Below are positions 37,224-45,864 of a stretch of DNA of 64,000 nt, one piece after another. Origin of the DNA: Polyangium sp. 6x1 (lineage in GTDB: Bacteria > Myxococcota_A > Polyangia > Polyangiales > Polyangiaceae); assembly GCF_029946515.1 (NCBI RefSeq), contig NZ_JARZHH010000021.1, positions 107,469-171,468 on the forward strand. Reading direction: 5' to 3'. Every line of letters starts with the position of its first letter. Position 1 is the first letter of the stretch. The notes under the pieces were generated by a model. It was not told the DNA's origin and ran no database searches. It saw only the letters and a list, made by a program, of their open reading frames with translations. The translations under genes and the position numbers were made by a program.

Positions 37224-38543
37224 ATGGTCCCCTCGCGCGCGCTCGTCCTCCTGTTCGCGGGGCCGCTCGTCCTCTCTTTCCTCACGCTCCTCGACCGGGG
37301 ATTGATCGTCCCCATGGTCCTCACGGACGCCGCGATCCTCCTGCTCGCGCTCCTCGACGCCCTGCTCGCGCGGCGCCGCCTCGTCTCCGTGGTCCGCCGC
37401 GCCCCGGCCGTGCTCTCGATTGGCCGGCCAAACGTGATCTCCCTCGACGTCCGCTCCCTCGCGCGGCGTAAGCTCCACGTGCGCGTGCAGGAGGACCTCT
37501 TTCCGTCCGCCGAGAGCGAAGAGCTCCCGCTCGAAACCCACCTCCTGCCGCGCGGACACGCGACGCTCAAGTATCGCGTCACGCCCTCCCGCCGCGGCGC
37601 CCACGCCCTCGGCGACCATTACGTCCGTTATCCTTCGCCCCTCGGCCTCTGGATTCGCCAGTACGCCATCTCCGCCCGCTCGCCCGTCAAGGTGTACCCC
37701 GACCTCGAAGCCGTCCGCGGCTACGAGCTGCTCGCCCGGCAGGACCGCGACCCGGCCGGCGTGCGCGCCTCGCGTCGCCTCGGTGGCGAGAGCGAGTTCG
37801 AGCGCCTGCGCGAATATCGCCGCGAGGACGAGTATCGCAGCATCGACTGGCGCGCCACGGCGCGCCGCAAGAAGCTCATTGCCCGCGAGTATCAGCTCGA
37901 GAGCGATCAGAGCGTCGTCTTCCTGATCGACGCCGGCCGCCTCATGACGGCCGAGTTCGCGAACCTCTCGCTCTTCGATCACGCCCTCAACGCGACGCTC
38001 ATGCTCTCGCACGTCGCCTCCCGCGGCGGCGACAAGGTCTCCATGATGGCCTTCGCCGAGGAGGTCCTCGCGTATGCGCCGCTCACGGGCGGCGCCCGCG
38101 CGACACGCAAGATCGTGCAGGCTGGCTACGACATCGAGCCGGACCTCGCCCCCACGAATTACAGGGCCGCGTTCGAGGCGCTCGCCGTCCGCGTGAAAAA
38201 GCGCACGCTCGTCGTGCTCTTCACGCAGGTCGTCGACGAGGTCGCCGCCGCCGAGCTCGAAAAGCTTTTGCGTGGGCTCATGCCGCGCCATTTGCCGCTC
38301 CTCGTGCTCCTGCGCGACGTCGACGTCGACGCCCTCGCGCTGGGGCATTCCGGCGAGGCCAAGGCGCTCTCCGGCGTCGGGCCCTACCTGCGCGGCGCGG
38401 CCGCCGAGATCCTCTCCTTTCGCGACAAGCTCGTGCGCCGCTTGAAGCAGCACGGCGCGCTCGTCCTCGACGTCGCGCCCGGCGACCTCACGCCCGCGCT
38501 CATCAATCGTTACCTCGAAATCAAGGCCCGGCACCTCCTGTAA
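37224..38543 (+). CDS. DUF58 (vWA-like) membrane-anchored protein
   Basis: 439 residues, with two N-terminal hydrophobic segments (about 5-50) and then the cytosolic DUF58 domain: EFERLREYRREDEYRSIDWRATARRKKLIAREYQ (signature, about 190-225) and a vWA-like fold with VVFLIDAGRLM, where the MIDAS Ser pattern is incomplete. Known partner of MoxR. The cluster suggests an envelope role. Its TAA stop shares one base with the next ATG (TAATG at 38541-38545), so translation of the L,D-transpeptidase gene is coupled. Confidence 0.92.
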   Translation: MVPSRALVLLFAGPLVLSFLTLLDRGLIVPMVLTDAAILLLALLDALLARRRLVSVVRRAPAVLSIGRPNVISLDVRSLARRKLHVRVQEDLFPSAESEELPLETHLLPRGHATLKYRVTPSRRGAHALGDHYVRYPSPLGLWIRQYAISARSPVKVYPDLEAVRGYELLARQDRDPAGVRASRRLGGESEFERLREYRREDEYRSIDWRATARRKKLIAREYQLESDQSVVFLIDAGRLMTAEFANLSLFDHALNATLMLSHVASRGGDKVSMMAFAEEVLAYAPLTGGARATRKIVQAGYDIEPDLAPTNYRAAFEALAVRVKKRTLVVLFTQVVDEVAAAELEKLLRGLMPRHLPLLVLLRDVDVDALALGHSGEAKALSGVGPYLRGAAAEILSFRDKLVRRLKQHGALVLDVAPGDLTPALINRYLEIKARHLL

Positions 38544-39481
38544 TGCCTGTGCGCCGCGCGCCCAATCCTCGGGCGCGCTCGGGTGTACCACCTCGCGTGC
38601 CTCCCTCTCGCGCGCTCTTCTCCGCCCTCGCCGTCCTCGCCGCCTGCACGAACTCCGCCGCGCCTCCGCCCCCCGCGGCCGCATCGACGCTGCCCCCGCC
38701 CGCGTCCGCGTCGCCTTTGCCCGCGAAGGCCCTCGCGCCCATTCCCTCGGCGGCGCCGCCCGCCCCCGCTCCGTCCGCGCCGGCCTTTCCCATCCGCGCG
38801 CCAACCGAATGGTCCTCGAACGAGATCACCCCGTTCGGCCGCGTCGCCGAGGCGAAGAAAAACAAAATGGCCGAGGTGAAGCGCCTCTTCGCGGAGGCGC
38901 ACGTCTCTTTCCCTCCCGCGCAGATGTTCCTCCGCGCCTTCAAAAAGGAGCGCGTCCTCGAGCTATGGGCCGCCTCGCGCGCGGATGAGCCGCTCTCGCG
39001 GATTGCGGTCTACGGCGTATGTTTCGCGTCCGGCGAGCTCGGCCCGAAACGCGTGGAGGGAGACATGCAGGTGCCCGAGGGGCTTTACAAGATCAAGGAG
39101 TCCCTCCCGAGCACGCCGTATTACCTCGCCTTGCACGTGGATTATCCGAATCTGTCGGATCGTATCCTCGGGGACAAACGACGGCCGGGCGGCGAGATTC
39201 TCATCCACGGGGCGTGCGCGTCCGTCGGCTGCCTCGCGATGGGCGACGACCGTATTGCGGAGATTTACGTCGCGGCGAGCGAATATCGATGGGCGGGCGG
39301 CCAGGTGCCCGTTCACATCTTCCCGACGCGGGACATGGCGGGCCTGCTCGCCTCGCCCGCGGGCGAGGCGCACCGTGCTTTCTGGGAGAACCTGAGGCCG
39401 TTCCTCGACGATTTCGAGCGAACGAAGAGAATCCCGAAATACCGTATCGACGCGAAGGGCCGCTACGAGCAGGTCGGGTGA
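38543..39481 (+). CDS. YafK-type L,D-transpeptidase, lipoprotein
   Basis: 312 residues. Lipobox VLAAC at about residue 35 after a basic start, an Ala/Pro linker to about 95, then an ErfK/YkuD-like catalytic domain: KRVEGDMQVPEGLYKI, the HGACASVGCLAMGD motif with His222 and Cys230, and a Tyr/Trp-rich end. YafK (DpaA) homologues cut or form links between peptidoglycan and proteins; which reaction applies here is unknown. It is the last gene of the MoxR cluster and convergent with the yceI-like gene, 13 bp away. Coupling to DUF58 is by a one-base overlap. Confidence 0.88.
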   Translation: MPVRRAPNPRARSGVPPRVPPSRALFSALAVLAACTNSAAPPPPAAASTLPPPASASPLPAKALAPIPSAAPPAPAPSAPAFPIRAPTEWSSNEITPFGRVAEAKKNKMAEVKRLFAEAHVSFPPAQMFLRAFKKERVLELWAASRADEPLSRIAVYGVCFASGELGPKRVEGDMQVPEGLYKIKESLPSTPYYLALHVDYPNLSDRILGDKRRPGGEILIHGACASVGCLAMGDDRIAEIYVAASEYRWAGGQVPVHIFPTRDMAGLLASPAGEAHRAFWENLRPFLDDFERTKRIPKYRIDAKGRYEQVG

Positions 39482-39494
39482 GGAGAGGGGGCGA

Positions 39495-40160
39495 TCAGCC
39501 CTTCTTGCGCGGCGCCTTGAGCGTGAGCTTCAAGAGCACGTCGTCGCGGATGAGGTCGTCGGGCTTGCCCGCGATCGTGATGTTGAAGTCCTTCCGGTTG
39601 ATGGAGAACTCCGCGGTGCCCGTGGCGGCGTCCGCCGCGATCGTGATCGTCACGGGGAACGTGATCGACTTCTTCACGCCGTGGAGATCGAGATCCCCCG
39701 TGATCGTGTGCGTCGCGCCGTTCGTGCCGCCGGCCTTGATCTCCGTCGACGTGAACGTCGCCTTGGGGAACTTCTCGACGTCGAAGAAATCGGCGTTCTT
39801 CAGGTGCTTGTCGAGGTCGGCCGCGTCTGTCTTGACCGACGCGGTCTCCACCTCGAACGAGATCTTGCCGCCCTCGGCCTTGCCGTCCGCGAGCGTGATC
39901 TTGCCGGCGAGCTTCTCGAACTTGCCCTCGTGCTTGCCCGTCACCTTCGAGCCGATGAACCCGACCGACGAGGCCGCGGCGTCGACGTCGAGCGCCTCCT
40001 CGGCCGCCTTCGTGGCGGCGGCGGGCTTCGCCTCGGCCTGCGTCGACGAGGCCGGAGCGACCGTCGCCTTGGGCTTGTCCTTGGCCGGATCCTCGCAGGC
40101 CGCGAGCGAGAGCAGAGCGGGCACGGCGGCGGCGAGAACGACAAAACGAATCGTACGCAT
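39495..40160 (-). CDS. YceI-family lipoprotein
   Basis: 221-residue lipoprotein, lipobox LSLAAC with Cys22, charged Ala/Lys linker to about 65, then the YceI lipocalin-like domain: SSVGFIGSKVTGKHEGKFEKLAGKI, DLDKHLKNADFFDVEKFPKATFTST, GDLDLHGVKKSITFPV and FSINRKDFNI. The family binds isoprenoid chains such as polyprenols or quinones in the envelope. It is divergent from a LysR gene, 110 bp apart, so that regulator probably controls it. ATG 40160; the 14 extra codons upstream lack a signal. Confidence 0.93.
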   Translation of the reverse strand: MRTIRFVVLAAAVPALLSLAACEDPAKDKPKATVAPASSTQAEAKPAAATKAAEEALDVDAAASSVGFIGSKVTGKHEGKFEKLAGKITLADGKAEGGKISFEVETASVKTDAADLDKHLKNADFFDVEKFPKATFTSTEIKAGGTNGATHTITGDLDLHGVKKSITFPVTITIAADAATGTAEFSINRKDFNITIAGKPDDLIRDDVLLKLTLKAPRKKG

Positions 40161-40248
40161 GGTCGGATCGTCCCTTCGGGGTTGTTTCGAGGGCCCTACC
40201 ATGCGCCCCGAACGGGCGCTTGATTAGGGGGGCCGACCGGGTTACCAC

Positions 40249-40266
40249 TGTTCGCCAGGGCGAACA
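40249..40266. promoter_or_regulatory. Candidate LysR operator in the yceI-like/lysR gap
   Basis: TGTTCGCC at 40249-40256 and its exact inverted copy GGCGAACA at 40259-40266 with a 2-nt spacer, ending 5 bp before the LysR start codon. Placement in a divergent gap over the regulator's own ribosome-binding region fits autoregulation and control of the yceI-like gene. Not an experimental site. Confidence 0.55.
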
Positions 40267-40270
40267 ATCG

Positions 40271-41176
40271 ATGACGGCGGCGCTCGACGATGTGGTCTCC
40301 ATGGCGGTCTTCGCGCGGGTCGTGGAGGCGCGCTCCTTCACGGGCGCCGCGGCGCTCCTCGGCCTCTCCAAATCGGTCGTGAGCGCGCGGATCTCGGGGC
40401 TGGAAGAGCGGCTCGGCGTGCGGCTCCTGCATCGTACCACGCGGCGCCTCTCGCTCACGGAGGAGGGCGCGCGGCTCTACGAGACGTGTTCGCGGATCGT
40501 CAGCGCGGCGGACGAGGCCCAGGGCGTCCTGGAAAGCGCATCCGCGGAGCCCGAGGGCCTCGTGCGCGTCACCGTACCCGTGGGTGTTGGAATCCTGCAA
40601 TTCCCGACCATCCTGCGCGAGCTCCACGAGCGATATCCGCGGCTCGTGGTCGAGCTCTCGCTCTCGGAGCACCGCATCGACATCGTCGCGGAGGGCTTCG
40701 ACGTGGCGATTCGCGTGGCCGACAACCTCGAAGACTCGGCGCTCGTCGCGCGCCGCATCGGAGCCGTGCGGATGAATCTCTGCGCGTCGCCCGATTACCT
40801 CGCGCGCCGCGGGACGCCGGCCTCCCCGCAGGATCTCGTCCACCACAATTGCCTGCGCCTCTCGCCGGTCCGGCGCGAATGGTCGTTTCGATGCGGCCGC
40901 CGCACGCACCTCGTCCCCGTCTCCGGGAGCCTCATCACCGACAACATCGCCGTGCTGCGCCAGGCGACGCTCGACGGGATCGGCGTCGCGCGGCTGCCGC
41001 GGTCGTTCATCGCGACGGACATCGAGGCGGGCCGGCTGCGGCGCGTCCTGCCGGAGCACGCGCTTGGCGAGACAAACGTCTTCCTCGTGCACCCGTACCG
41101 CAGGCACATGCCGACGAAGGTGCGGGCCTTCGTGGATTACGTCGTCCAGCGGTTCCGCAGCACGAGCGACGAATAG
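40271..41176 (+). CDS. LysR-family transcriptional regulator
   Basis: 301 residues. N-terminal winged helix (about 8-65) with AVFARVVEARSFTGAAALLGLSKSVVSARISGLEERLGVRLLHRTTRRLSLTEEG, then the periplasmic-binding-protein-like effector domain (about 92-295) starting GLVRVTVPVGVG. It resembles the large LysR subgroup that controls redox and small-molecule genes; the effector is unknown. It is transcribed away from the yceI-like gene, with an inverted repeat just before its ATG. ATG 40271 fits the family start. Confidence 0.93.
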   Translation: MTAALDDVVSMAVFARVVEARSFTGAAALLGLSKSVVSARISGLEERLGVRLLHRTTRRLSLTEEGARLYETCSRIVSAADEAQGVLESASAEPEGLVRVTVPVGVGILQFPTILRELHERYPRLVVELSLSEHRIDIVAEGFDVAIRVADNLEDSALVARRIGAVRMNLCASPDYLARRGTPASPQDLVHHNCLRLSPVRREWSFRCGRRTHLVPVSGSLITDNIAVLRQATLDGIGVARLPRSFIATDIEAGRLRRVLPEHALGETNVFLVHPYRRHMPTKVRAFVDYVVQRFRSTSDE

Positions 41177-41269
41177 AGGCGGCGGGCCTTGGCGCGCTCG
41201 AAAGGCAGCGGGAGCGCGCGGAGGGCACATCTTCTCGATTCTACCCGCTGGCCTCATCGTCGTCTCCCC

Positions 41270-42058
41270 ATGTCCTTCCAAAAATACCTTCTCCTCCCGC
41301 AGCTCCTCTCGTACGCCGCGCGCGCGCCGCGTGACCCGGCGAAGGCGTGGGACCGCTTCTGGAGCGGCATCCGCCGCACGGGCAACGGCGGTGAGGTGCT
41401 TTGGGATACGGAGGACATCCGCGAAATCGAGGAGGTCATGAATCGCGTGGCCGCCCATTTTGCCCCCGACCTGCCCGTGATCGACATCGGCTGCGGCAAT
41501 GGAAGGTTCACGCGGCTCCTCGCCGCGCGGTTTCCCAGGGTCGTCGGGCTCGACGTTTCGAGCCACGCCATCGACAAGGCGTGGGAGGAGTCTGCCGGGA
41601 TCACAAACCTCTCCTTCCATGTCGCCGACGTCAGCATGCCCTACGCGCTCCGATGGCTCACGGACGAGCTCGGCGGCACGAATGTCTTCATGCGCGGCGT
41701 CCTCCACGTCCTCGATCCGCCGCGCCGCGCCGTCGCGATCGAGAACATGCGCGGCGCCCTCGCCGCGCGGGGCGTGCTTTACCTATCGGAGAGCAGCATC
41801 GACGGCGATCCGCTCGATCACATGGTGCTCCAGGGCGCGACACCGACGTATTTGCCCGAGCCGATGCGCAAGGTCGTCGCCGCCGGCGTCCGACCGCCGT
41901 CCCGCTTTGGCGACGCCGAGGTCCGCGAATACTTCCCCAGCGCCGCGTGGGAGATCCTGGAGAGCGGACCCACGGTCATGTACACGCTGCCGCTGCGGAC
42001 GCGTGATGAAATCGAGGCGCTGCCGAGTTATTTCGCGCTCGCGCGCCGCCGGGGATGA
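41270..42058 (+). CDS. Class I SAM-dependent methyltransferase
   Basis: 262 residues with a Rossmann methyltransferase core: VIDIGCGNGRFTRLLAARF (motif I, about 67-85), GLDVS acidic loop, FHVADVS and FMRGVLHVL. The rest (for example LYLSESSIDGDPLDHMVLQGATPTYLP) suggests a small-molecule O- or C-methyltransferase; substrate unknown. ATG 41270 chosen over a start 27 codons upstream, which adds low-complexity residues. It is convergent with the fused monooxygenase gene, 3 bp between stops, so not obviously in its pathway. Confidence 0.85.
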   Translation: MSFQKYLLLPQLLSYAARAPRDPAKAWDRFWSGIRRTGNGGEVLWDTEDIREIEEVMNRVAAHFAPDLPVIDIGCGNGRFTRLLAARFPRVVGLDVSSHAIDKAWEESAGITNLSFHVADVSMPYALRWLTDELGGTNVFMRGVLHVLDPPRRAVAIENMRGALAARGVLYLSESSIDGDPLDHMVLQGATPTYLPEPMRKVVAAGVRPPSRFGDAEVREYFPSAAWEILESGPTVMYTLPLRTRDEIEALPSYFALARRRG

Positions 42059-42061
42059 CGC

Positions 42062-44317
42062 TCATTTCATGCGGGGCACGTACCGCTCCACCGATACGTA
42101 CTGGTTCGGCCACCGCATCACGTATCCCTGCTCCGCCGCCGCGTGCCGCGTCCAGTAGGGATCGAAGAGGTGCGCCCGCGCGAGCACGCAGAGATCCGCC
42201 CGCCCCGCGGCGATGATGCTGTTCACGTCGGCATAACTCTGGATGTTGCCCACGGTCATCGTCGGCACCTTCGCTTCGAGCCGCACGAGCTCGCTGAACG
42301 GTGTCTGGAAGAGCCGACCGTACACCGGCCTCGCCGAAGGATCGGTTTGTCCCGCCGAAACATCGACGATGTCGACCCCGTGCTCCCGCAGCGCCACCGC
42401 GAGCCGGATCACGTCCTCCGGCGTGATCCCGCCCGGCGCCCAGTCCGTCGCCGAGATGCGCACGCTCGTCGGTTTGTCCTTCGGCCACGCCGCCCGCACC
42501 GCGTCGAAGACCTCGAGGGGGAAGCGCATGCGATTCTCGATCGAGCCGCCGTATTCGTCGGTCCTCCGGTTCGTGATCGGCGAGAGGAAGCTCGCGAGCA
42601 GGTACCCGTGGGCCATGTGCACCTCGACGAGGTCGAACCCCGCCTCGTCGGCCATCTTCGCGGCCGTCACGAAATCGGCCTTCACGCGAACCATGTCCTC
42701 GCGATCCATTGCGCGAGGCACGGGACTCTCGGGCAGGTAGGGGATCGCGGACGCGGCGATGAGCGGCCATCCGCCCGATTCGAGCGGCTGATCGATGCCC
42801 TCCCACATTCGCTTCGTCGATCCTTTTCGACCCGCGTGGGCGATCTGCACCCCGATCTTCGCCGTGGAGCATTGATGCACGAATTCGGTCACGCGCCGCC
42901 ACGCGGGCACGTGGCCCGCGCGGTAGAGGCCCGTGCACCCGGGCGTGATGCGGCCTTCGGGGCTCACGTCCGTCATCTCGGCGATGACGAGCCCCGCGCC
43001 GCCGACCGCGCGGCTGCCGAGGTGCACGAGGTGCCAATCGTTCGGCGCCCCGTCCTCCGCCGAATACTGGCACATCGGCGACACGACCACGCGATTGTCG
43101 AGGACGAGCTTGCCGAGCCGATACGGCGTGAACATCGGCGGCGGCGGCTCCTTGCCCTCGATCCGCACGCCCGATTGCGCCTCGGCTTTCGACGCGACCC
43201 ACGCGTCGACCGAGCGCACGAGCGCCGGATCCCGCACCTTCAAGTTCTCGTGCGTCACGCGCAGGCTGCGCGTCAGCATGCTGAACTCGAACTGCAGCGG
43301 ATCGAGATCCATGTATCGCTCGGTATTCTCGAACCACTCCAGGCTCACCTGCGCCGCGCGCTGGAGCGTCTCCACCTTCGGCCGTCGATCCACCTCGTAC
43401 GCGGCGAGCGCGTCGGGGAGGCGCGGGTGCGCGTCGAGCGCGTCCGCCAGGCTGATCGCGTCCTCCAGCGCGAGCTTCGTCCCCGAACCGATGGAGAAAT
43501 GCGCCGTATGCACGGCGTCCCCCACGAGGACCACGTTTTCCCAGGAGAACCGCTCATTGTAGACGGTCGGGAAGCTCCGCCAGACGCTCCTGTTCTTGAG
43601 CAGCCGGTGGCCGGCGAGCCGCGGCGCGAAGAGCTTCTCGCAGTACGCGATCGTCTCGTCCTCGGTCGCCCGATCGAGCCCGGCGCGGCGCCACGTCTCC
43701 TCGCGGCACTCCACGATGAACGTCGATCGTTCGGGCTCGTAACGATACGCGTGCACCCGGAAGAGGCCGTGGTCGTTCGCGTCGAAGTAGAACGTGAACG
43801 CGTCGAACGGGAACGTCGTGCCGAGCCAGACGAAGCGGTTCGGCCGGCCGTGGACGCGCGTGCCGAAGTGCGGCTGGTAGAGACAGCGCACCACGCTGTT
43901 CACGCCGTCCGCCCCGATGACGAGGTCACTCGCGCGCCGGATCGCCTCGACGTCCGTGGCCTCGTGCTCGAACCGGAGGACGACGCCGAGCTCCTCGGCG
44001 CGGGCCTGCAGGATCGTGAGCAGGCGCTGACGCGAGAGGCCGCTGAAGCCGTGCCCTGTCGAGACGAGCCGCTCGCCGCGGTAGAACGTGTGGATGTCGT
44101 CCCAGTGCGCGAGGCTCTTCCGGATCGCGTCGTAGACCGGCCGATCGACGCTCTCCAGGTTGTCGAGCGTCGCGTCGGAGAAGACCACGCCGAAGCCGAA
44201 CGTGTCGTCCGGCCGGTTGCGCTCGAGCACCGTCACCTCGCGCGAGGGGTCGCGCTTCTTGGCCAGGATGGCGAGGTAGAGGCCGCTGGGTCCGCCACCG
44301 ATGCTCGTGATCTTCAA
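42062..44317 (-). CDS. Bifunctional salicyloyl/anthraniloyl-CoA monooxygenase-reductase fusion
   Basis: 751 residues. First half (about 1-385): FAD-dependent aromatic hydroxylase with GGGPSGLYLAILAKK, the DG motif VIGADGVNSVVR and GDAVHTAHFSIGSGTKLALEDA. Second half (about 395-750): Old-Yellow-Enzyme type FMN reductase with LGKLVLDNRVVVSPMCQYSA, QIAHAGRKG, HMAHGYLLASFLSPITNRRTDEYGGSIENR. This is the layout of anthraniloyl-CoA monooxygenase/reductase and of salicylyl-CoA 5-hydroxylase, which hydroxylate and partly reduce an aromatic CoA-thioester. No CoA ligase, thioesterase or ring-processing genes are nearby. Divergent from a lipoprotein gene (129-bp gap). Confidence 0.93.
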   Translation of the reverse strand: MKITSIGGGPSGLYLAILAKKRDPSREVTVLERNRPDDTFGFGVVFSDATLDNLESVDRPVYDAIRKSLAHWDDIHTFYRGERLVSTGHGFSGLSRQRLLTILQARAEELGVVLRFEHEATDVEAIRRASDLVIGADGVNSVVRCLYQPHFGTRVHGRPNRFVWLGTTFPFDAFTFYFDANDHGLFRVHAYRYEPERSTFIVECREETWRRAGLDRATEDETIAYCEKLFAPRLAGHRLLKNRSVWRSFPTVYNERFSWENVVLVGDAVHTAHFSIGSGTKLALEDAISLADALDAHPRLPDALAAYEVDRRPKVETLQRAAQVSLEWFENTERYMDLDPLQFEFSMLTRSLRVTHENLKVRDPALVRSVDAWVASKAEAQSGVRIEGKEPPPPMFTPYRLGKLVLDNRVVVSPMCQYSAEDGAPNDWHLVHLGSRAVGGAGLVIAEMTDVSPEGRITPGCTGLYRAGHVPAWRRVTEFVHQCSTAKIGVQIAHAGRKGSTKRMWEGIDQPLESGGWPLIAASAIPYLPESPVPRAMDREDMVRVKADFVTAAKMADEAGFDLVEVHMAHGYLLASFLSPITNRRTDEYGGSIENRMRFPLEVFDAVRAAWPKDKPTSVRISATDWAPGGITPEDVIRLAVALREHGVDIVDVSAGQTDPSARPVYGRLFQTPFSELVRLEAKVPTMTVGNIQSYADVNSIIAAGRADLCVLARAHLFDPYWTRHAAAEQGYVMRWPNQYVSVERYVPRMK

Positions 44318-44446
44318 CGTCGATCCTCCGGTTCGTGCGGCGGAGGGGAGTCCACGATGGCGAAGGTGTCAAGGGGTTCGGGGCGTAGGACGCCAAAGGC
44401 GATCCGCAGCCCCGAGCGTGAACAGGTATGGTAGACGCGGAAGGCC

Positions 44447-45805
44447 ATGACCCGCTTCGTCGCGCTTGCCTCCTCGGTTGCCGCGCTGTCGGCCGCGTGC
44501 GCCTCTGCGCCCGCGCCGCAGAACAGTGGCAAGCCCGCGCCGTCGCCGCAAGAGTCCGCGGTCGTGAAGGCGCCCGCGCCCCGCGAGCCCTCGCCGCTCG
44601 TCAGCGTGACGGACCCCTACAACCTCCCCGAGAATCCTTCGATCGACGGCGACATCGCCGAATGGGGTTCGCTCCTGCCGCGCTCGCCCGGGGGCAAGCC
44701 GTCTCCGACCGATCCGAATGCGCGCGACGCGCCCTCGCACCTGGCCTTCGCGCTCACGAAGGACGGCGCGTTCGTCGCGGCGGATCTCGCCGAGCTCGCG
44801 AAAGACGGGATCTGGCTCGCCTTTGGTTTTCCTCCTTCGGCGCCCGCGCCCTCGTCCGGCGACGAGGCGCACGCGGCGCGATTCGAGCGGATGTTTCGGC
44901 TCGACAAGAGGGGCCTTTTTCAGGTGGCCCCAGGCGGCGCGCTGGAGCCGGTTGCCCATTCCGTCACGGCGATGAAGCGCACCGAGCGCGGGATGACGAT
45001 CGAGGCCCGGATTCCCGTCTCGGCGTATCCTCGCGCGTCGGAAGCGCCAATCGTCGCGGCGCGGGTCCGGGCCATCGCCGCGACGACCCCCGCGCCCCCG
45101 AAGATCGACGCAGGGGAATGGATCGACGTCCCGGTGCCCGAACCCGTGGCATTCGAGCCGCACGCCAAGCTCCGCGCCGCGGTCTATCATCAGAACCGCG
45201 CCGAGCGAAAGCCAGTCGGCCTCTCGTATTCTCCCGCGGATCTCGACCACATCGAGACGGTCCGCCACCCAGGCAAGGACACCTCCACCGCCGTGGCCAC
45301 GGAGTACCCTCTTTACGTGTTCGAGCGGAAGCTCGGCGATGTCGAGATCGGACATGTCTCCGCCGTCATTCCCTCCATCGCCGTCTTCAAGGCGGGTGAG
45401 CTCATGGAGCTCGTCGACATCGGGGACGTCGGCGAGGAGCCGATGGGCATCGTCGAGCGAAACAAGCAGATCCACATCTTCAGTTATTCGCAGACGGACA
45501 AGCTCGACGACGCGGGCTTCCAGGCAGGATGGTCGGTCCTCGCCATCTTGGAGGATGGCTCCACCTTGTATCCGTTCAACGCCGAGACGGGGGTCGGCCG
45601 GTGGGAGAAGGTCTACGAGATCCATTCGGACAAATTCGATTGGTTCGGCATGCGCGGCATACCCCGTGAGTATGCGGACGAGGAGACGCCACGGGCGATC
45701 GAGATCCTGTGGCGGTTCGACAAGCAGTACGGCGGCTACCTGCCGACGACGCGCCAGCTCACCACGCTGCCCGCCCCGAGGCCGAAGCCGCGCAAGAAGC
45801 CCTGA
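44447..45805 (+). CDS. Lipoprotein with CBM9-like N-terminal domain
   Basis: 452 residues: lipobox LSAAC (Cys18), Pro/Ala linker, then about 60-250 a domain opening with NPSIDGDIAEWGS, the hallmark of CBM9-like (DOMON-related) carbohydrate-binding modules, with FGFPPSAPA and the RIPVSAYPRA strand downstream. The C-terminal 190 residues (PLYVFERKLGDVEIGHVSAVIPSIAVFKAGELMELVDIGDVGEEP is its opening, split over 300-345) are unrecognised. Surface binding of sugar or an envelope function is inference. Divergent from the fused monooxygenase; followed 59 bp later by the exported peroxiredoxin gene. Confidence 0.8.
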   Translation: MTRFVALASSVAALSAACASAPAPQNSGKPAPSPQESAVVKAPAPREPSPLVSVTDPYNLPENPSIDGDIAEWGSLLPRSPGGKPSPTDPNARDAPSHLAFALTKDGAFVAADLAELAKDGIWLAFGFPPSAPAPSSGDEAHAARFERMFRLDKRGLFQVAPGGALEPVAHSVTAMKRTERGMTIEARIPVSAYPRASEAPIVAARVRAIAATTPAPPKIDAGEWIDVPVPEPVAFEPHAKLRAAVYHQNRAERKPVGLSYSPADLDHIETVRHPGKDTSTAVATEYPLYVFERKLGDVEIGHVSAVIPSIAVFKAGELMELVDIGDVGEEPMGIVERNKQIHIFSYSQTDKLDDAGFQAGWSVLAILEDGSTLYPFNAETGVGRWEKVYEIHSDKFDWFGMRGIPREYADEETPRAIEILWRFDKQYGGYLPTTRQLTTLPAPRPKPRKKP

Positions 45806-45864
45806 TCCGAAAGCGCGGACCTCGAGCCTTGCGGCGCCGGCGCGTCTTTGCCATCCTGCCGGCC

